Shown: positions 24,887 through 35,114, counted from the first letter of the stretch. The stretch is 64,000 nt of DNA from Nonomuraea muscovyensis (GCF_014207745.1 NZ_JACHJB010000002.1:1488001-1552000); one strand, 5' to 3'. Made by a program: numbers and translations. The notes: generated by a model not told the origin, from the letters alone.

Positions 24887-25147
24887 TCACCCACCGGCGG
24901 GCGGGCGCCCTTCGCGCTCGTACGCGGCCAGGGCGCTCTCACCGCCGGCGCGCGGCTCGAACCGGATCCCCCCGTCGCCGGGATACGGCCGGCGGTGGTC
25001 GAACCCGCCGAAGACGATCTCCTCGGGCACCTCGCGTGGGAACGCCTCGCAGTACGGGACGTAGCGCTCGATCGAGCTCACGGCCTGCGGATTCGCCCGC
25101 TGCCGCAGCCGGGCGCAGGCGTCACAGATGCTCGGCCGACGCCGCAT
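24887..25147 (-). CDS. Small conserved Cys-containing protein next to the toxin-immunity pair
   Basis: 86 residues; ATG at 25147 with GGAGGAGG 7 bases upstream. It has an N-terminal I-C-D-A-C and a further Cys in Y-C-E-A-F-P, then P-E-E-I, F-D-H-R-R-P-Y-P-G-D and G-I-R-F-E-P. I recognise this C-x-A-F-P ... D-H-x-x-P-Y-P-G-D pattern from small uncharacterised bacterial proteins that often sit near toxin or immunity genes. A mononuclear metal site built by the cysteines is possible. It lies 33 bp after the preceding gene on the same strand and is probably part of the toxin operon. Confidence 0.65.
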   Translation of the reverse strand: MRRRPSICDACARLRQRANPQAVSSIERYVPYCEAFPREVPEEIVFGGFDHRRPYPGDGGIRFEPRAGGESALAAYEREGRPPAGG

Positions 25148-25180
25148 GGGACGCCTCCTCCCGTGCTGATCCCGTCCTGT

Positions 25181-25813
25181 TCATGAGCGGGCCCGATCCA
25201 CCTGCTCGCCGCGCAGGACGTCGTCGCGGTGCCGCCGCAGGAAGCGCAGCGCCGCCTCCCGTCCCCCCGCGCGCCAGGCGTTCGCCAGGCCGCCGTAGTA
25301 CTCCCGGTCCTCGGGGTCCGGGCCAGCGAGCCGCCGCGCCGCTTCCTCGGGCGAACCGGTGGCCAGGACCACCCGGCAGCCGGGCAGCACCGTCCAGCCG
25401 CTGCCCCGCGGGTCGTCCGGCCGCGCGGCGAACCGCGCCTCGGCCGTCTCGGCGATCCGCTCCAGCGACCAGTGGCCGAGGATCTCCAGCGCGTGCCCGA
25501 GCACGAACGCGCGGGCCACGCCGAGCGCTTCCGGCGAGTCGAGGTCGAGCGTGCGGGGGCCGCCGACGACGTCGTCCATCACCGTCCCGTACTCCAGGTG
25601 CCAGCCGGTGAACGGCTCCACCAGCGGCAGCACGCCCGCCGAGAGCGTGCCGTGCGAGCCGCGCCGGCGATGGCCCACCCACGCGATGGTCCAGGCGACC
25701 GGCTCTCGGACCAGGAACGGGTGGCTCCCGGGGCCGCGCAGCGTCCACCGGCCCGGCAGGTCGCCGCGCAGCGACCGGGCCAGCCGCTCCCACGTCTCGG
25801 GTGCTCCGGTCAT
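25181..25813 (-). CDS. Putative immunity protein for the polymorphic toxin
   Basis: 210 residues, no signal peptide or membrane segment. ATG at 25813 follows a G-rich ribosome site by about 9 bases. It begins 42 bp after the stop of the 1405-residue toxin-like gene, exactly where immunity genes of polymorphic toxins lie. Visible features are aromatic-rich segments (A-W-T-I-A-W-V-G-H, F-T-G-W-H-L-E-Y-G) and an acidic middle, typical of globular cytoplasmic immunity proteins, but I do not recognise the family. The immunity role is inferred from position only. Confidence 0.55.
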   Translation of the reverse strand: MTGAPETWERLARSLRGDLPGRWTLRGPGSHPFLVREPVAWTIAWVGHRRRGSHGTLSAGVLPLVEPFTGWHLEYGTVMDDVVGGPRTLDLDSPEALGVARAFVLGHALEILGHWSLERIAETAEARFAARPDDPRGSGWTVLPGCRVVLATGSPEEAARRLAGPDPEDREYYGGLANAWRAGGREAALRFLRRHRDDVLRGEQVDRARS

Positions 25814-25855
25814 CGGCGAACCACCCCCGTGATCACGCGCTCAGTGATCATGCGC

Positions 25856-28800
25856 TCAGTGCCCACGTGCCTCCCTCCGTCTGCGCGCCTGCTCGATCTC
25901 GCGTTCGCGCCTGGCCTCGGCCGTGGCCTTCGCGATGGCCTCGATCGTGCGTTCGGCGGGCCGGAGCTCCTTGGACGCGAACACCGGATTGAGCCGTTCA
26001 TAGACCTTGCCCTCCCACTCCGCGGCGATGGGCGCCTTGCCGGTCTTCAGGTCGATGACCAGGACCACGTCCCAGTTGTGGGCGACGACCCGGCCCTTGT
26101 TGTCCTCGACGGTGACGGTGCGCTCCAGGACGATGTCCGGGCGGATGGTGTCCCTGCGCCTGCCGAAGAGCATCGCGCCCTGCCCGTCGCGGGTGTCGTG
26201 GACCTCGCGCCCCTTCCTGTCGTAGGAGACCTCGCCGCGCAGCCGGTATCCCTTCTCCGGGTCGACGAGTTTGTCGCCGTTGTCGATGATCCACTGGTTG
26301 AGGTGCGTGTGCGCGTACGTGCCCACGAGCGTCGCCGCGTCGCCCACGAGGTGCGGGTCGGCGGCGTGGAGCTCCGGGTTCTCCTTGCGCAGGCGCTCCT
26401 TGCCCTTCGCCCACGCATCGTCGGCCGCCTGCTGCAACGGTCCCTTGATGTCCTGCCAGATCTTCGCGACCTGCCGCTCGACCGTCCTGCCCTGGGTGTC
26501 CTGCAGCATGCCGGGGTTGTTCTGCGGGGTGTCGGGCCGGTCCTCGCCGCCGCCGGACGGGTCGTCGGTGGTCTCCTTGACGTACACGAGCTTGGGCCGG
26601 CCCGTCCTCGGAGCGGGCTCGCCGCCGCCGGGGCGGTCCGCGACGGGGCCGGGGTCCGGCTCCCGGGCCGCGAACAGCCGCTCCGAGGGGATGTTGAACG
26701 GCGCGCCCATCAGGATGCCGGCGACCCAGCCGACCGTCTCCGGGTCCGCCCCGTCCCTGAAGCGGCGCCACTCCACCCCCTGGTGCAGCCGGTGGGCGTG
26801 GATGAGGTCCCTGCCCTCCCTGCGCGTGGCCCGGACGCCGTCCCAGTCGTCCACACGCCCCGCGAAGCGCGACTGCTCCATCAGCCGCCTGGCGCCGGCC
26901 GCGGCCGGGTGCTCCGGGCGGGACGTCCGCGCGTGGACCTCCTCCCGGGCGCCCAGCGACCTGTCGGACCGGCTCACGTCGACCGGATCGGCGGGCCGGT
27001 CCCCCACCGGTGAAAGGTCGCGTTCGCCCCCGTAGTGCCTGCGGATGACCTCGCCGATCGCGCGTGCCAGCGGGCGCGGCCGGGCGCCGGGCGCGTCCTC
27101 CGCGAACGCTTCCGCGATCATGTCGTGCGGGTTGTCCATGCCCAGCGTGGACAGCCTGCTCTCCACGGCCGTCCGCGTGACCGGGTCGTGCGGGCGCGTG
27201 AGGTCGTACGGGAACCCGAGCTCGCGCGACACCACGTCGCCGACCTCGGCGCGCACGGCCGGGTCCCGCATGATCCGCTCGGCGGCGTAGTGGCCGAACT
27301 CGTGGCGGACGACGCCCGCGATCGAGCCGCCGCCGGGCACCGTCCAGCCTCCCGCCTCCTCCCACGAGGCGGCCTCGGAGGCCGGGCGGCCGTTCAGGAC
27401 GTTCGCGTCGAAGTACAGTCCCCGGCCCTCGCCCGTGGTGACGGCGTAGGCGTCCAGCCGCAGGCCGGCCAGGCGCGGGTCGGCGCTGAAGTCGTCGGCG
27501 CGCAGGTGCCTCAGGTCCCTGTGCAGCGCGGGGTACTCCGCCGCCACCTGCCGCACCGCCGCCGAGAACTCGAGGGCGGCGACCGGGTGGAGAAGGGACA
27601 GGTCGATCCGGGGACCGTCCGGATCGGGCCGTACCTCGCCGTCTCCGCCGTCGTGGCCAGGCCCTTCCGCGCCGCCGCTCCCGTCCCGGCCGTACCGCGG
27701 GTACGGGTCGTGGCCGCCTCCGGGGAGCCCGGCCCGGTCGCTCGCCGGCGTCCCGTCGGCCGCTGCGGTGCCTCCGGCCGCGATCGTGCCCCCGTCGGCC
27801 CGCGCTCCGGCGGCCACCGGTGTGGCGTCGGCCGCCGACGCGGCGGTGTGCGACGCGGCGGTGTGCGACGCGGCGGTGTGGGCCGCTGCCGTGACGGTGT
27901 GGACGGCTGCCGGGGACGGGGCACCGGCAGCGGGCCCCCGCGCGGCATCGGGGCCCGGGTGGGTTGCGGGACCCGGGTCGGCTGCGGGGCGCGGCGGGGC
28001 CCCGGCCCTGTCGCGAGAATCGGCCGGCGAGGGCGCCTCGGCCCGGGCCCCGTCGTGGGAGACGCCGGGCGAGGACGCGCCGGCCCGGCCCGGAGCGCTT
28101 CCCTGAGCTGCGCCGACGTCACCGCGAGCAGCGGCGCCGCCCCCGGCCCCGCGCTCGTGGGCACCCCCCGCCGCGCGATCGTCGGCACCCCGGGCAGCAC
28201 GTTCGCCCGCGCCCCCGGCAGCTTGCTCGTGGGCGCTTCCACCACCGCGTTCATGGGCGCCTCCACCACCGCGCTCGTGAGCGTGCTCGGCGGGCGCTCG
28301 GGAGGCGAGCGGCGGATGTGTCGCCTGGGCGGCCGGTTCCCGGGAGCCCGCACCGCCTGCGGACCGCCCCTGGTCCTGGAGCGCCCGATCCGGAAAGGCC
28401 CGATCCTGGAACGCCCGATCCTGGAACGCCTGACCCTGGAGCACCCGATCCTGAAAGGCCCGATCCTGAAAGGCCCGATCCTGGAACGCACGCTCCTCGG
28501 ACGCCTGACCCTGGAAAGCCTGGGCCTGGCGGGTGCCGGGCTGCGCGGCGTAGGCGGGATGGGCCGGATCCCGGCCGGGAACCCCGGCTGCCCCAGGTGC
28601 CGCCGGAGCGGCGTCGGCCCCCTGCCGAGCCCCCTGGCCGGGGTGCGCGTACAGGTCCCCGCCACCACCGCCCCCGACGTCCGCGCCATCCGCGACCGAG
28701 GTGAGCGTGGCCGACCGCGGGGAGGGGCCCGGCCCCGTGGCGGGCCCGGCGGGGTGGGCACCGCCCTCCACGGCGAGCGGGTCCAGGGCCGGCCCGTTGA

Positions 28801-30073
28801 CGCCGAAGGCGTTGAGCACCTCCCCGTTGACGGCGGCGCCGCCCGCCATCAGCAGGGCCCTGCCCCAGTCCACGTCGCCGCCGTTCATCAGCGCCTCGCC
28901 ACCGGCGTTGAAGGCGAAGCCGAGCGCGGTGTTGACCGCGAGGCGGCCGGACAGGTGGCCGGTGAGGTAGCCGGCGACGTCGTTCCCGCCGGCCGCGGCC
29001 CTGCCGAGCCGCAGGTAGGCCGCTCCCATGGTGGCCCCGGCCGCGGAGGAGAACGCCGCCGACAGGGCGACCGACGTCCAGTCGATGTCCTGGCGCAGGC
29101 CGTGGTCCCGCTGGGCGTCCTGGGCGATGTAGCCGAGCCCGCCGTCGTAGACCGCTCCCGCCAGGGCGGCGCGCACCCGTACGTCGAGGATCAGGCGGCG
29201 CAGCGCCAGGCCGACCACCGCGGTCCGGCTCATCGCGAGCAGGTGCGCGGTCGCGCCGGCGGGCAGCAGCGCGAAGGCCCGCGCGGTGGCCCACAGCACC
29301 GCGAGGAACAGCAGCGAGCGCCGGAACTGGGTCTTGACGGCCTCGATGCCGGTGGCCATGGCCCGGCAGTGGGCCGCGACCGCGCGGCACAGGTCCGCCG
29401 GGTCCCTCTCCCGCGCCATGCCGAAGAAGGACCGGGCGAACCCCTCGATCCCCGCTCCGGCGTTGTTCTTGAAGATCTCGCGCGCGTGGTCGGCGGCGGC
29501 GTCCCCGACCTGATCGGCCGCCTCGGCCATGTCCTCGAAGGCGATGGCGAGCTGCTCCAGCCTCCGGGCGTCCCCGGCCGGCCACGAGCAGCCGACGACC
29601 AGTTCCTCGAGGAGGCGCAGCAGCCAGGCGCCCCACGGCGGCGGCGGGCCGTCGTGCGCCAGCGCGCCGCCTGCCGGGCCCACGACGTCCAGCGGCGCGG
29701 GCGAGGCGGCGCCGCCCGGCGGCCGAGCGCCCCTGCCGGCGGGCGGGACGGCTCGACCCGCGCCGGCGGCCTCCGCCGTCTCGTACAGCTCGGCCATCCG
29801 CGTGACGCCGGCCGCGTGACCGCGCAGCGCCAGCACCCGGCCGGCGAGTGACTCCAGCGACGCGTCCCGGGCCGTGCGGAACCCCGGGGCGCCGTCCTCC
29901 CCCTCGAAGAACGCGCGGCCCAGCTCGTCGTCACCCCAGGGCCGGCCGAGCGCGGCCAGCGCCCCGGTGAACGCGACGACCTGCCGGTGCAGGGCCAGGC
30001 CCGCCTCGTCGATGCCCTGGGCGGCCGCCGCCATCAGCGCCGGCCGGACCTCTAACCGGCGTTCCGTGCCCAC
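25856..30073 (-). CDS. Type VII-style polymorphic toxin with zincin and PD-(D/E)xK nuclease domains
   Basis: 1405 residues from GTG at 30073 (GGAGG six bases upstream). Residues 1-105 resemble a WXG100/EspC helical hairpin (R-P-W-G-D-D-E-L-G-R-A-F); about 140-400 is a long helical CpnT-like head with hydrophobic stretches. About 480-800 is low complexity with A-F-Q-D-R repeats, H-E-R-G-G-G units and H-T-A-A-S triplets. About 830-1010 holds a metallopeptidase-like domain with H-E-F-G-H at 924-928 and a downstream A-E-A-F-A-E candidate ligand. The last about 200 residues look like a nuclease: P-D at 1312-1313 and D-L-K at 1341-1343, spaced as in PD-(D/E)xK. Secretion by an ESX system and killing of rivals are inferred. 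An immunity gene follows. Confidence 0.72.
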   Translation of the reverse strand: MGTERRLEVRPALMAAAAQGIDEAGLALHRQVVAFTGALAALGRPWGDDELGRAFFEGEDGAPGFRTARDASLESLAGRVLALRGHAAGVTRMAELYETAEAAGAGRAVPPAGRGARPPGGAASPAPLDVVGPAGGALAHDGPPPPWGAWLLRLLEELVVGCSWPAGDARRLEQLAIAFEDMAEAADQVGDAAADHAREIFKNNAGAGIEGFARSFFGMARERDPADLCRAVAAHCRAMATGIEAVKTQFRRSLLFLAVLWATARAFALLPAGATAHLLAMSRTAVVGLALRRLILDVRVRAALAGAVYDGGLGYIAQDAQRDHGLRQDIDWTSVALSAAFSSAAGATMGAAYLRLGRAAAGGNDVAGYLTGHLSGRLAVNTALGFAFNAGGEALMNGGDVDWGRALLMAGGAAVNGEVLNAFGVNGPALDPLAVEGGAHPAGPATGPGPSPRSATLTSVADGADVGGGGGGDLYAHPGQGARQGADAAPAAPGAAGVPGRDPAHPAYAAQPGTRQAQAFQGQASEERAFQDRAFQDRAFQDRVLQGQAFQDRAFQDRAFPDRALQDQGRSAGGAGSREPAAQATHPPLASRAPAEHAHERGGGGAHERGGGSAHEQAAGGAGERAARGADDRAAGGAHERGAGGGAAARGDVGAAQGSAPGRAGASSPGVSHDGARAEAPSPADSRDRAGAPPRPAADPGPATHPGPDAARGPAAGAPSPAAVHTVTAAAHTAASHTAASHTAASAADATPVAAGARADGGTIAAGGTAAADGTPASDRAGLPGGGHDPYPRYGRDGSGGAEGPGHDGGDGEVRPDPDGPRIDLSLLHPVAALEFSAAVRQVAAEYPALHRDLRHLRADDFSADPRLAGLRLDAYAVTTGEGRGLYFDANVLNGRPASEAASWEEAGGWTVPGGGSIAGVVRHEFGHYAAERIMRDPAVRAEVGDVVSRELGFPYDLTRPHDPVTRTAVESRLSTLGMDNPHDMIAEAFAEDAPGARPRPLARAIGEVIRRHYGGERDLSPVGDRPADPVDVSRSDRSLGAREEVHARTSRPEHPAAAGARRLMEQSRFAGRVDDWDGVRATRREGRDLIHAHRLHQGVEWRRFRDGADPETVGWVAGILMGAPFNIPSERLFAAREPDPGPVADRPGGGEPAPRTGRPKLVYVKETTDDPSGGGEDRPDTPQNNPGMLQDTQGRTVERQVAKIWQDIKGPLQQAADDAWAKGKERLRKENPELHAADPHLVGDAATLVGTYAHTHLNQWIIDNGDKLVDPEKGYRLRGEVSYDRKGREVHDTRDGQGAMLFGRRRDTIRPDIVLERTVTVEDNKGRVVAHNWDVVLVIDLKTGKAPIAAEWEGKVYERLNPVFASKELRPAERTIEAIAKATAEARREREIEQARRRREARGH

Positions 30074-30396
30074 CTATGGCCTCCGCAGCCGCCTGTCGTC
30101 GTCTCCTCCGTCGTGGCCGGTCGCCGGGGTCGGAGCGGGCCGGCGACGCCGTGCGGCCGTCGAGCGGGCCGCCGCCCGGCCGCGAGGGCGGGCGGCCGGG
30201 CCGCGGCGTGGCGCGGGGGCCCGCCGGGCGTCACGACGACGGCAGGTGATGGCGGGGGCGGACCGTTCCGGATCGGGCGTACAGGGGTGGACACGCGGTG
30301 GATCGTGCCATCGGCGGCCCGCCGCGGACCGACACTTCGTCAATGCTGAAAGCGTCGGCGAAGATGGGGCGACCAGCACACGGCACCGGAGAAGTC
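30074..30396. other. Divergent intergenic region, toxin versus macro-domain gene
   Basis: 323 bp between two divergent starts. It should hold both promoters, but no -35/-10 pair good enough to report was found. The reading frames here are Arg/Pro-rich and not credible. Confidence 0.4.
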
Positions 30397-31353
30397 ATGC
30401 GGATCACGCTCGTCCAGGGCGACATCACCCAGCAGCACGTCGACGCCGTCGTCAACGCCGCCAACTCCTCCCTGATGGGCGGCGGCGGGGTGGACGGCGC
30501 CATCCACCGGCGCGGCGGGCCCGCCATCCTGGAGGAGTGCCGCATGCTGCGCGCCTCCCGCTACGGCAGGGGCCTGCCGGTGGGCCAGGCGGTGGCCACG
30601 ACGGCGGGCGACCTGCCGGCCCGGTGGGTGATCCACGCCGTCGGCCCCGTCCATTCCCGCACCGAGGACCGCTCGCACCTGCTGGCCTCCTGCTACCGCG
30701 AGGCGCTGCGGGTCGCCGACGAGGTGGGGGCCGCGACCGTGGCCCTGCCCGCCGTGTCCGCCGGGATCTACGGCTGGCCGGTCGAGGACGCCGCCCGCAT
30801 CGCCGTCGCCACCGTCAGGTCGGCGCGCACGCGGGTGGCGGAGGCGCGGTTCGTGCTGTTCACACCGGACGTGCACGCCGCCTTCCGGCGGGCTCTGGAG
30901 GCGGCCGGGCCGTCGGACGAGGAGATCGCGGCCCGGCTCGCCGCCCAGCCGGAGGAGCGCTGGCGGGCGCTGTTCGCCTGCGCCGACGCGCTCACCCCGG
31001 CCGACCTGGAGGTGTCGTGGCGCGGCGGCCAGGAGCTCGAACCCGGCGTGATCCAGATGCCCTACCCCGTGTACGGCGAGGCGGTCCAGCGGATCCTCGG
31101 GCTGCTGGGCGAGCTGGGGGCGGTCGTGGTGTTCGGCTGGCCCGACTGGGTGCGCGGCAACCCCCTCTGGCCGGACGGGCGGGGCCTGGACGACGCGCCG
31201 GTGGCCGACGCGGCCCGGCTGGCCACGGCGATCATCCGGGGCGAGCGGTTCAGCGACGGGACGATCGAGCAGGCCCTCGACCGGGGCGCCTTCCGGGCCG
31301 TGCTGCGCCGGCTGCGCCGCTGGTTCGACGAGGAACGCCCCGCCACCGGGTAG
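30397..31353 (+). CDS. Macro-domain protein fused to a DUF6508-like domain
   Basis: 318 residues from ATG at 30397 (GGAG 5 bases upstream). Residues 1-170 are a macro domain of the O-acetyl-ADP-ribose deacetylase type: V-Q-G-D-I-T, V-N-A-A-N-S-S-L-M-G-G-G-G-V-D-G-A-I-H, and L-P-A-V-S-A-G-I-Y-G-W-P. It binds and hydrolyses ADP-ribose esters. Residues about 175-318 resemble DUF6508 (Y-P-V-Y, then F-G-W-P-D-W). The fusion is unusual to me. It is divergent from the toxin gene; whether it takes part in that module is unknown, since the toxin is not an ADP-ribosyltransferase. Confidence 0.8.
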   Translation: MRITLVQGDITQQHVDAVVNAANSSLMGGGGVDGAIHRRGGPAILEECRMLRASRYGRGLPVGQAVATTAGDLPARWVIHAVGPVHSRTEDRSHLLASCYREALRVADEVGAATVALPAVSAGIYGWPVEDAARIAVATVRSARTRVAEARFVLFTPDVHAAFRRALEAAGPSDEEIAARLAAQPEERWRALFACADALTPADLEVSWRGGQELEPGVIQMPYPVYGEAVQRILGLLGELGAVVVFGWPDWVRGNPLWPDGRGLDDAPVADAARLATAIIRGERFSDGTIEQALDRGAFRAVLRRLRRWFDEERPATG

Positions 31354-31368
31354 CAGCCGGTGGCGGGG
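31338..31368. terminator. Hairpin overlapping the macro-gene stop
   Basis: CCCCGCCACCGG (31338-31349) and CCGGTGGCGGGG (31357-31368) form a 12-bp stem; the stop codon lies in the 7-base loop. It lies between convergent genes and can serve both. Confidence 0.7.
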
Positions 31369-31399
31369 CCGCCCGCCGACCCGTCTCACCGGCCCCGGC

Positions 31400-32545
<1,146 letters not shown>

Positions 32546-32586
32546 CGAGAAACTCCTTGTGAGAGTGTACGGTGTCCCGATTCTCC

Positions 32587-33699
32587 CTAAACGATCACCA
32601 AATCACGAGGGGTGTCGTTGAGCCGTACGGGGCCGTCGTCGCCGCACACCACGATGTCCTCGATACGGGCCCCGTGCCGGCCGGGCAGGTAGACGCCCGG
32701 CTCGACGGAGAAGGCGAAGCCCGGCTCCATCGGCTCGGCGTTGCCGGCGACGATGTAGGGCTCCTCGTGGGTCTCGATGCCGATGCCGTGGCCGGTGCGG
32801 TGGATGAAGTAGTCGCCGTAGCCGGCCTCGGTGAGGACGTCGCGGGCCGCCGCGTCGATCGACTCGCACGGCACGCCGGGACGCACGGCGGCGCAGGCGG
32901 CCTCCTGGGCCCGGCGCAGCGCCTCGTAGTAGACGGCGAAGTCGGCGGGCGGCTCGCCCACGCAGTAGTTGCGGGTCGAGTCGGAGCAGTAGCCGTTGTG
33001 CAGTTGGCCGCCGATGTCGACGACGACGGGCTCGCCGGCCTGGATGACCCGGTCGGAGACCTCGTGGTGCGGGCTGGCGCCGTTGGGGCCGGAGGCGACG
33101 ATGACGAAGTCGACCGTGGCGTGGCCGGCCGCGAGGATCGCCTCGGCGATGTCTCGGCCCACCTCACGCTCGGTCCGGCCGGCGCGCAGGAAGCCGGGCA
33201 CCTGCCGGTGCACCGCGTCGATCGCCTCGCCGGCCGCGCGCAGCGCCGCCACCTCGGCGGGCGACTTGCGCATCCGCAGCTCGCGCAGCACCCGGCCGGC
33301 CAGCACCTGCTCGGCGTCCGGCAGCACCTCGCGGAAGCGCAGCGACGACATGGCCCACATCCGGTCGGCCAGCCCCACCGTGGCCGGCCGGCCGAGCCGG
33401 TCGGCGGCGATCCGGTAGGGATCGTCGGTCTCGTCCCACGCCACGAACTCCAGGCCCAGCCGCGAGGCGGGCGAGGCCTGCGCGGCGGGCAGTTCGAGGC
33501 GCGGCACCATCATGTACGGCTCGCCGGAGGCGGGCACCACCAGGCAGGTCAGCCGCTCCAGCGGCTTGGCGTCGTAGCCGCTCACGTAGCGCAGGTCGGG
33601 GCCGGGCGTGAGCAGCAGCGCGTCGATGCCGGCCTTGGCGGTGGCCTCCTGGACGGCGGCGAGGCGCGAGACGGGGTACAGGTCTTCTGAGGACGTCAC
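32587..33699 (-). CDS. M24 family metallopeptidase (Xaa-Pro aminopeptidase type)
   Basis: 370 residues: an N-terminal creatinase-like domain (about 1-140) and a pita-bread catalytic domain. The five metal ligands are visible: Asp in V-V-V-D-I-G-G, Asp in Y-C-S-D-S-T-R, His in H-R-T-G-H-G-I-G, Glu in S-V-E-P-G and Glu in R-I-E-D-I. It removes an N-terminal residue preceding proline or acts on related small amides. No signal peptide, so cytoplasmic. Transcribed toward the acyl-CoA dehydrogenase and divergent from the phosphatase. Confidence 0.9.
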   Translation of the reverse strand: MTSSEDLYPVSRLAAVQEATAKAGIDALLLTPGPDLRYVSGYDAKPLERLTCLVVPASGEPYMMVPRLELPAAQASPASRLGLEFVAWDETDDPYRIAADRLGRPATVGLADRMWAMSSLRFREVLPDAEQVLAGRVLRELRMRKSPAEVAALRAAGEAIDAVHRQVPGFLRAGRTEREVGRDIAEAILAAGHATVDFVIVASGPNGASPHHEVSDRVIQAGEPVVVDIGGQLHNGYCSDSTRNYCVGEPPADFAVYYEALRRAQEAACAAVRPGVPCESIDAAARDVLTEAGYGDYFIHRTGHGIGIETHEEPYIVAGNAEPMEPGFAFSVEPGVYLPGRHGARIEDIVVCGDDGPVRLNDTPRDLVIV

Positions 33700-33806
33700 A
33701 GCCCAAATCTACTCGGATGACGCCGCCTAAAATCCGCGAAAAGGTCTCACGACACGACTGGCCATGACCACGGTGTGCACCTGTACGGTCGCATATTGTG
33801 AGGCTA

Positions 33807-35114
33807 ATGTCCCGTTCCACGCGTTCCGAGGGTGAGCTTATGGTCGACGTCATGAGCGGCGGGCCGGGGCAGCGCCGCCGTCCGACGAGCACGGCCGCCC
33901 CCTCCCGTCAGGCCGGCGAGCTGCTGGCCGCCCGGCTGGCGCACGCCCAGCGGCTGGGCAACATGGGCTGGGCCGAGTGGGACCTGCGCACCGGCGCGGC
34001 CACCTGGTCCGACCAGATGTACGTGATCTTCGGCCGGGACCCCGCCGACGGCCCGGTCGGCCTGGCCGAGCTGGCCGCCCATGTCGAACCGGCCGACCTG
34101 CGGCTGCTCGACCAACTCCTGGTGGCGGCCGTGCAGGGGGCCGGACCGGCGCAGGCGGAGTTCCGCATCCGGCGCGGCGACGAGCTGCGCAATCTGCGCG
34201 TCGTCCTCGAACCGCTGGCCGCCCGCGGCCGCGCTCGACCGGCCGGCGACGCGCCCGCTCGGGCGGCCGGTGTCCACGGGGTCGTCCAGGACATCACCGG
34301 CCGCCGCCGCGCCGAGCGCATCATGTCGGAGTCGCGCCGCCAGCTCCTGGAGGCCCGCGAGAAGGCGGCCGAGGAGCGGCACGTGATGCTGGCGCTGCGC
34401 GAGGCGATCCTGCCCGAGCCGGCCGGCTGCCTCGACCTGCCGCGTACGAGGATCGCGGTGCGGTACGTGCCCGCCGAGAAGACGGCGAGCCTGGGCGGCG
34501 ACTGGTTCGAGGCGACCCCGCTGCCCGACGGGCGGGTGCTGCTGGCGATCGGCGACGTGTCGGGGCACGGCCTGCCCGCCATCGCGCACATGGCGCAGCT
34601 CCGCCACGCCCTCATCGGCCTGACCATGACCGGTGAGGCCGCCGGGGGCCTGCTCGCCTGGCTGAACGAGCTGGCCATGCACCGGCTGGAGGGCACGACC
34701 GCCACCGCCGTGATCGGCCACCTCGACACCTCCACGCGGGTGTTCACCTGGGCCAGGGCCGGCAACCTGGCGCCCATCCTGGTGCGCGACGGCGCCGCCC
34801 GGCCCCTGGACCAGCCGCGCGGCGTGCTGCTGGGCGCCACCTGCGATCAGCCGTACGATCTGGTCAGGACGCAGTTGCGGGAGGGCGACCTGCTGCTGAT
34901 GTTCACCGACGGCCTGGTGGAGCGGCGCACCCGCGACATCGACGAGGGCCTGGCCCTGGTGCTGGAGGCCGCCGCCCGGCTGTGGGACGGCGACCTCGAC
35001 GCGGGGCTGGACAAGCTGCTCGCCGACATCGGCGGCCCCAACCCCGAGGACGACGCCTGCCTGCTCGCCGTCGGCATCCGCGACGACGGGCCGGCGTTCG
35101 CCACCGCGGAGTGA
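33807..35114 (+). CDS. PAS-domain SpoIIE-type PP2C serine/threonine phosphatase
   Basis: 435 residues. A PAS domain follows a basic N-terminus (G-N-M-G-W-A-E-W-D, W-S-D-Q-M-Y-V-I-F-G-R-D-P), ending in a V-V-Q-D-I-T-G motif. A coiled-coil linker leads to the SpoIIE/RsbU phosphatase: G-G-D-W-F-E-A-T, I-G-D-V-S-G-H-G, F-T-D-G-L-V-E-R and D-D-A-C-L-L-A. It would dephosphorylate an anti-sigma antagonist in response to a PAS signal. The start is uncertain: TATTGT with 7 bases before ATG 33807 suggests a leaderless transcript, whereas ATG 33840 has GAGGGTGA upstream. No antagonist or anti-sigma gene is adjacent. Confidence 0.88.
   Translation: MSRSTRSEGELMVDVMSGGPGQRRRPTSTAAPSRQAGELLAARLAHAQRLGNMGWAEWDLRTGAATWSDQMYVIFGRDPADGPVGLAELAAHVEPADLRLLDQLLVAAVQGAGPAQAEFRIRRGDELRNLRVVLEPLAARGRARPAGDAPARAAGVHGVVQDITGRRRAERIMSESRRQLLEAREKAAEERHVMLALREAILPEPAGCLDLPRTRIAVRYVPAEKTASLGGDWFEATPLPDGRVLLAIGDVSGHGLPAIAHMAQLRHALIGLTMTGEAAGGLLAWLNELAMHRLEGTTATAVIGHLDTSTRVFTWARAGNLAPILVRDGAARPLDQPRGVLLGATCDQPYDLVRTQLREGDLLLMFTDGLVERRTRDIDEGLALVLEAAARLWDGDLDAGLDKLLADIGGPNPEDDACLLAVGIRDDGPAFATAE

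Noticed and set aside
27035..29851. 938-codon plus-strand frame opposite the toxin gene
   Set aside because: Antisense shadow of the toxin gene, with Arg/Gly/Pro composition and no motif.
24887..31353. Toxin module as an ADP-ribosylation toxin-antitoxin system (DarTG-like)
   Set aside because: The macro-domain gene is divergent and the toxin tail shows nuclease-like rather than ADP-ribosyltransferase motifs.
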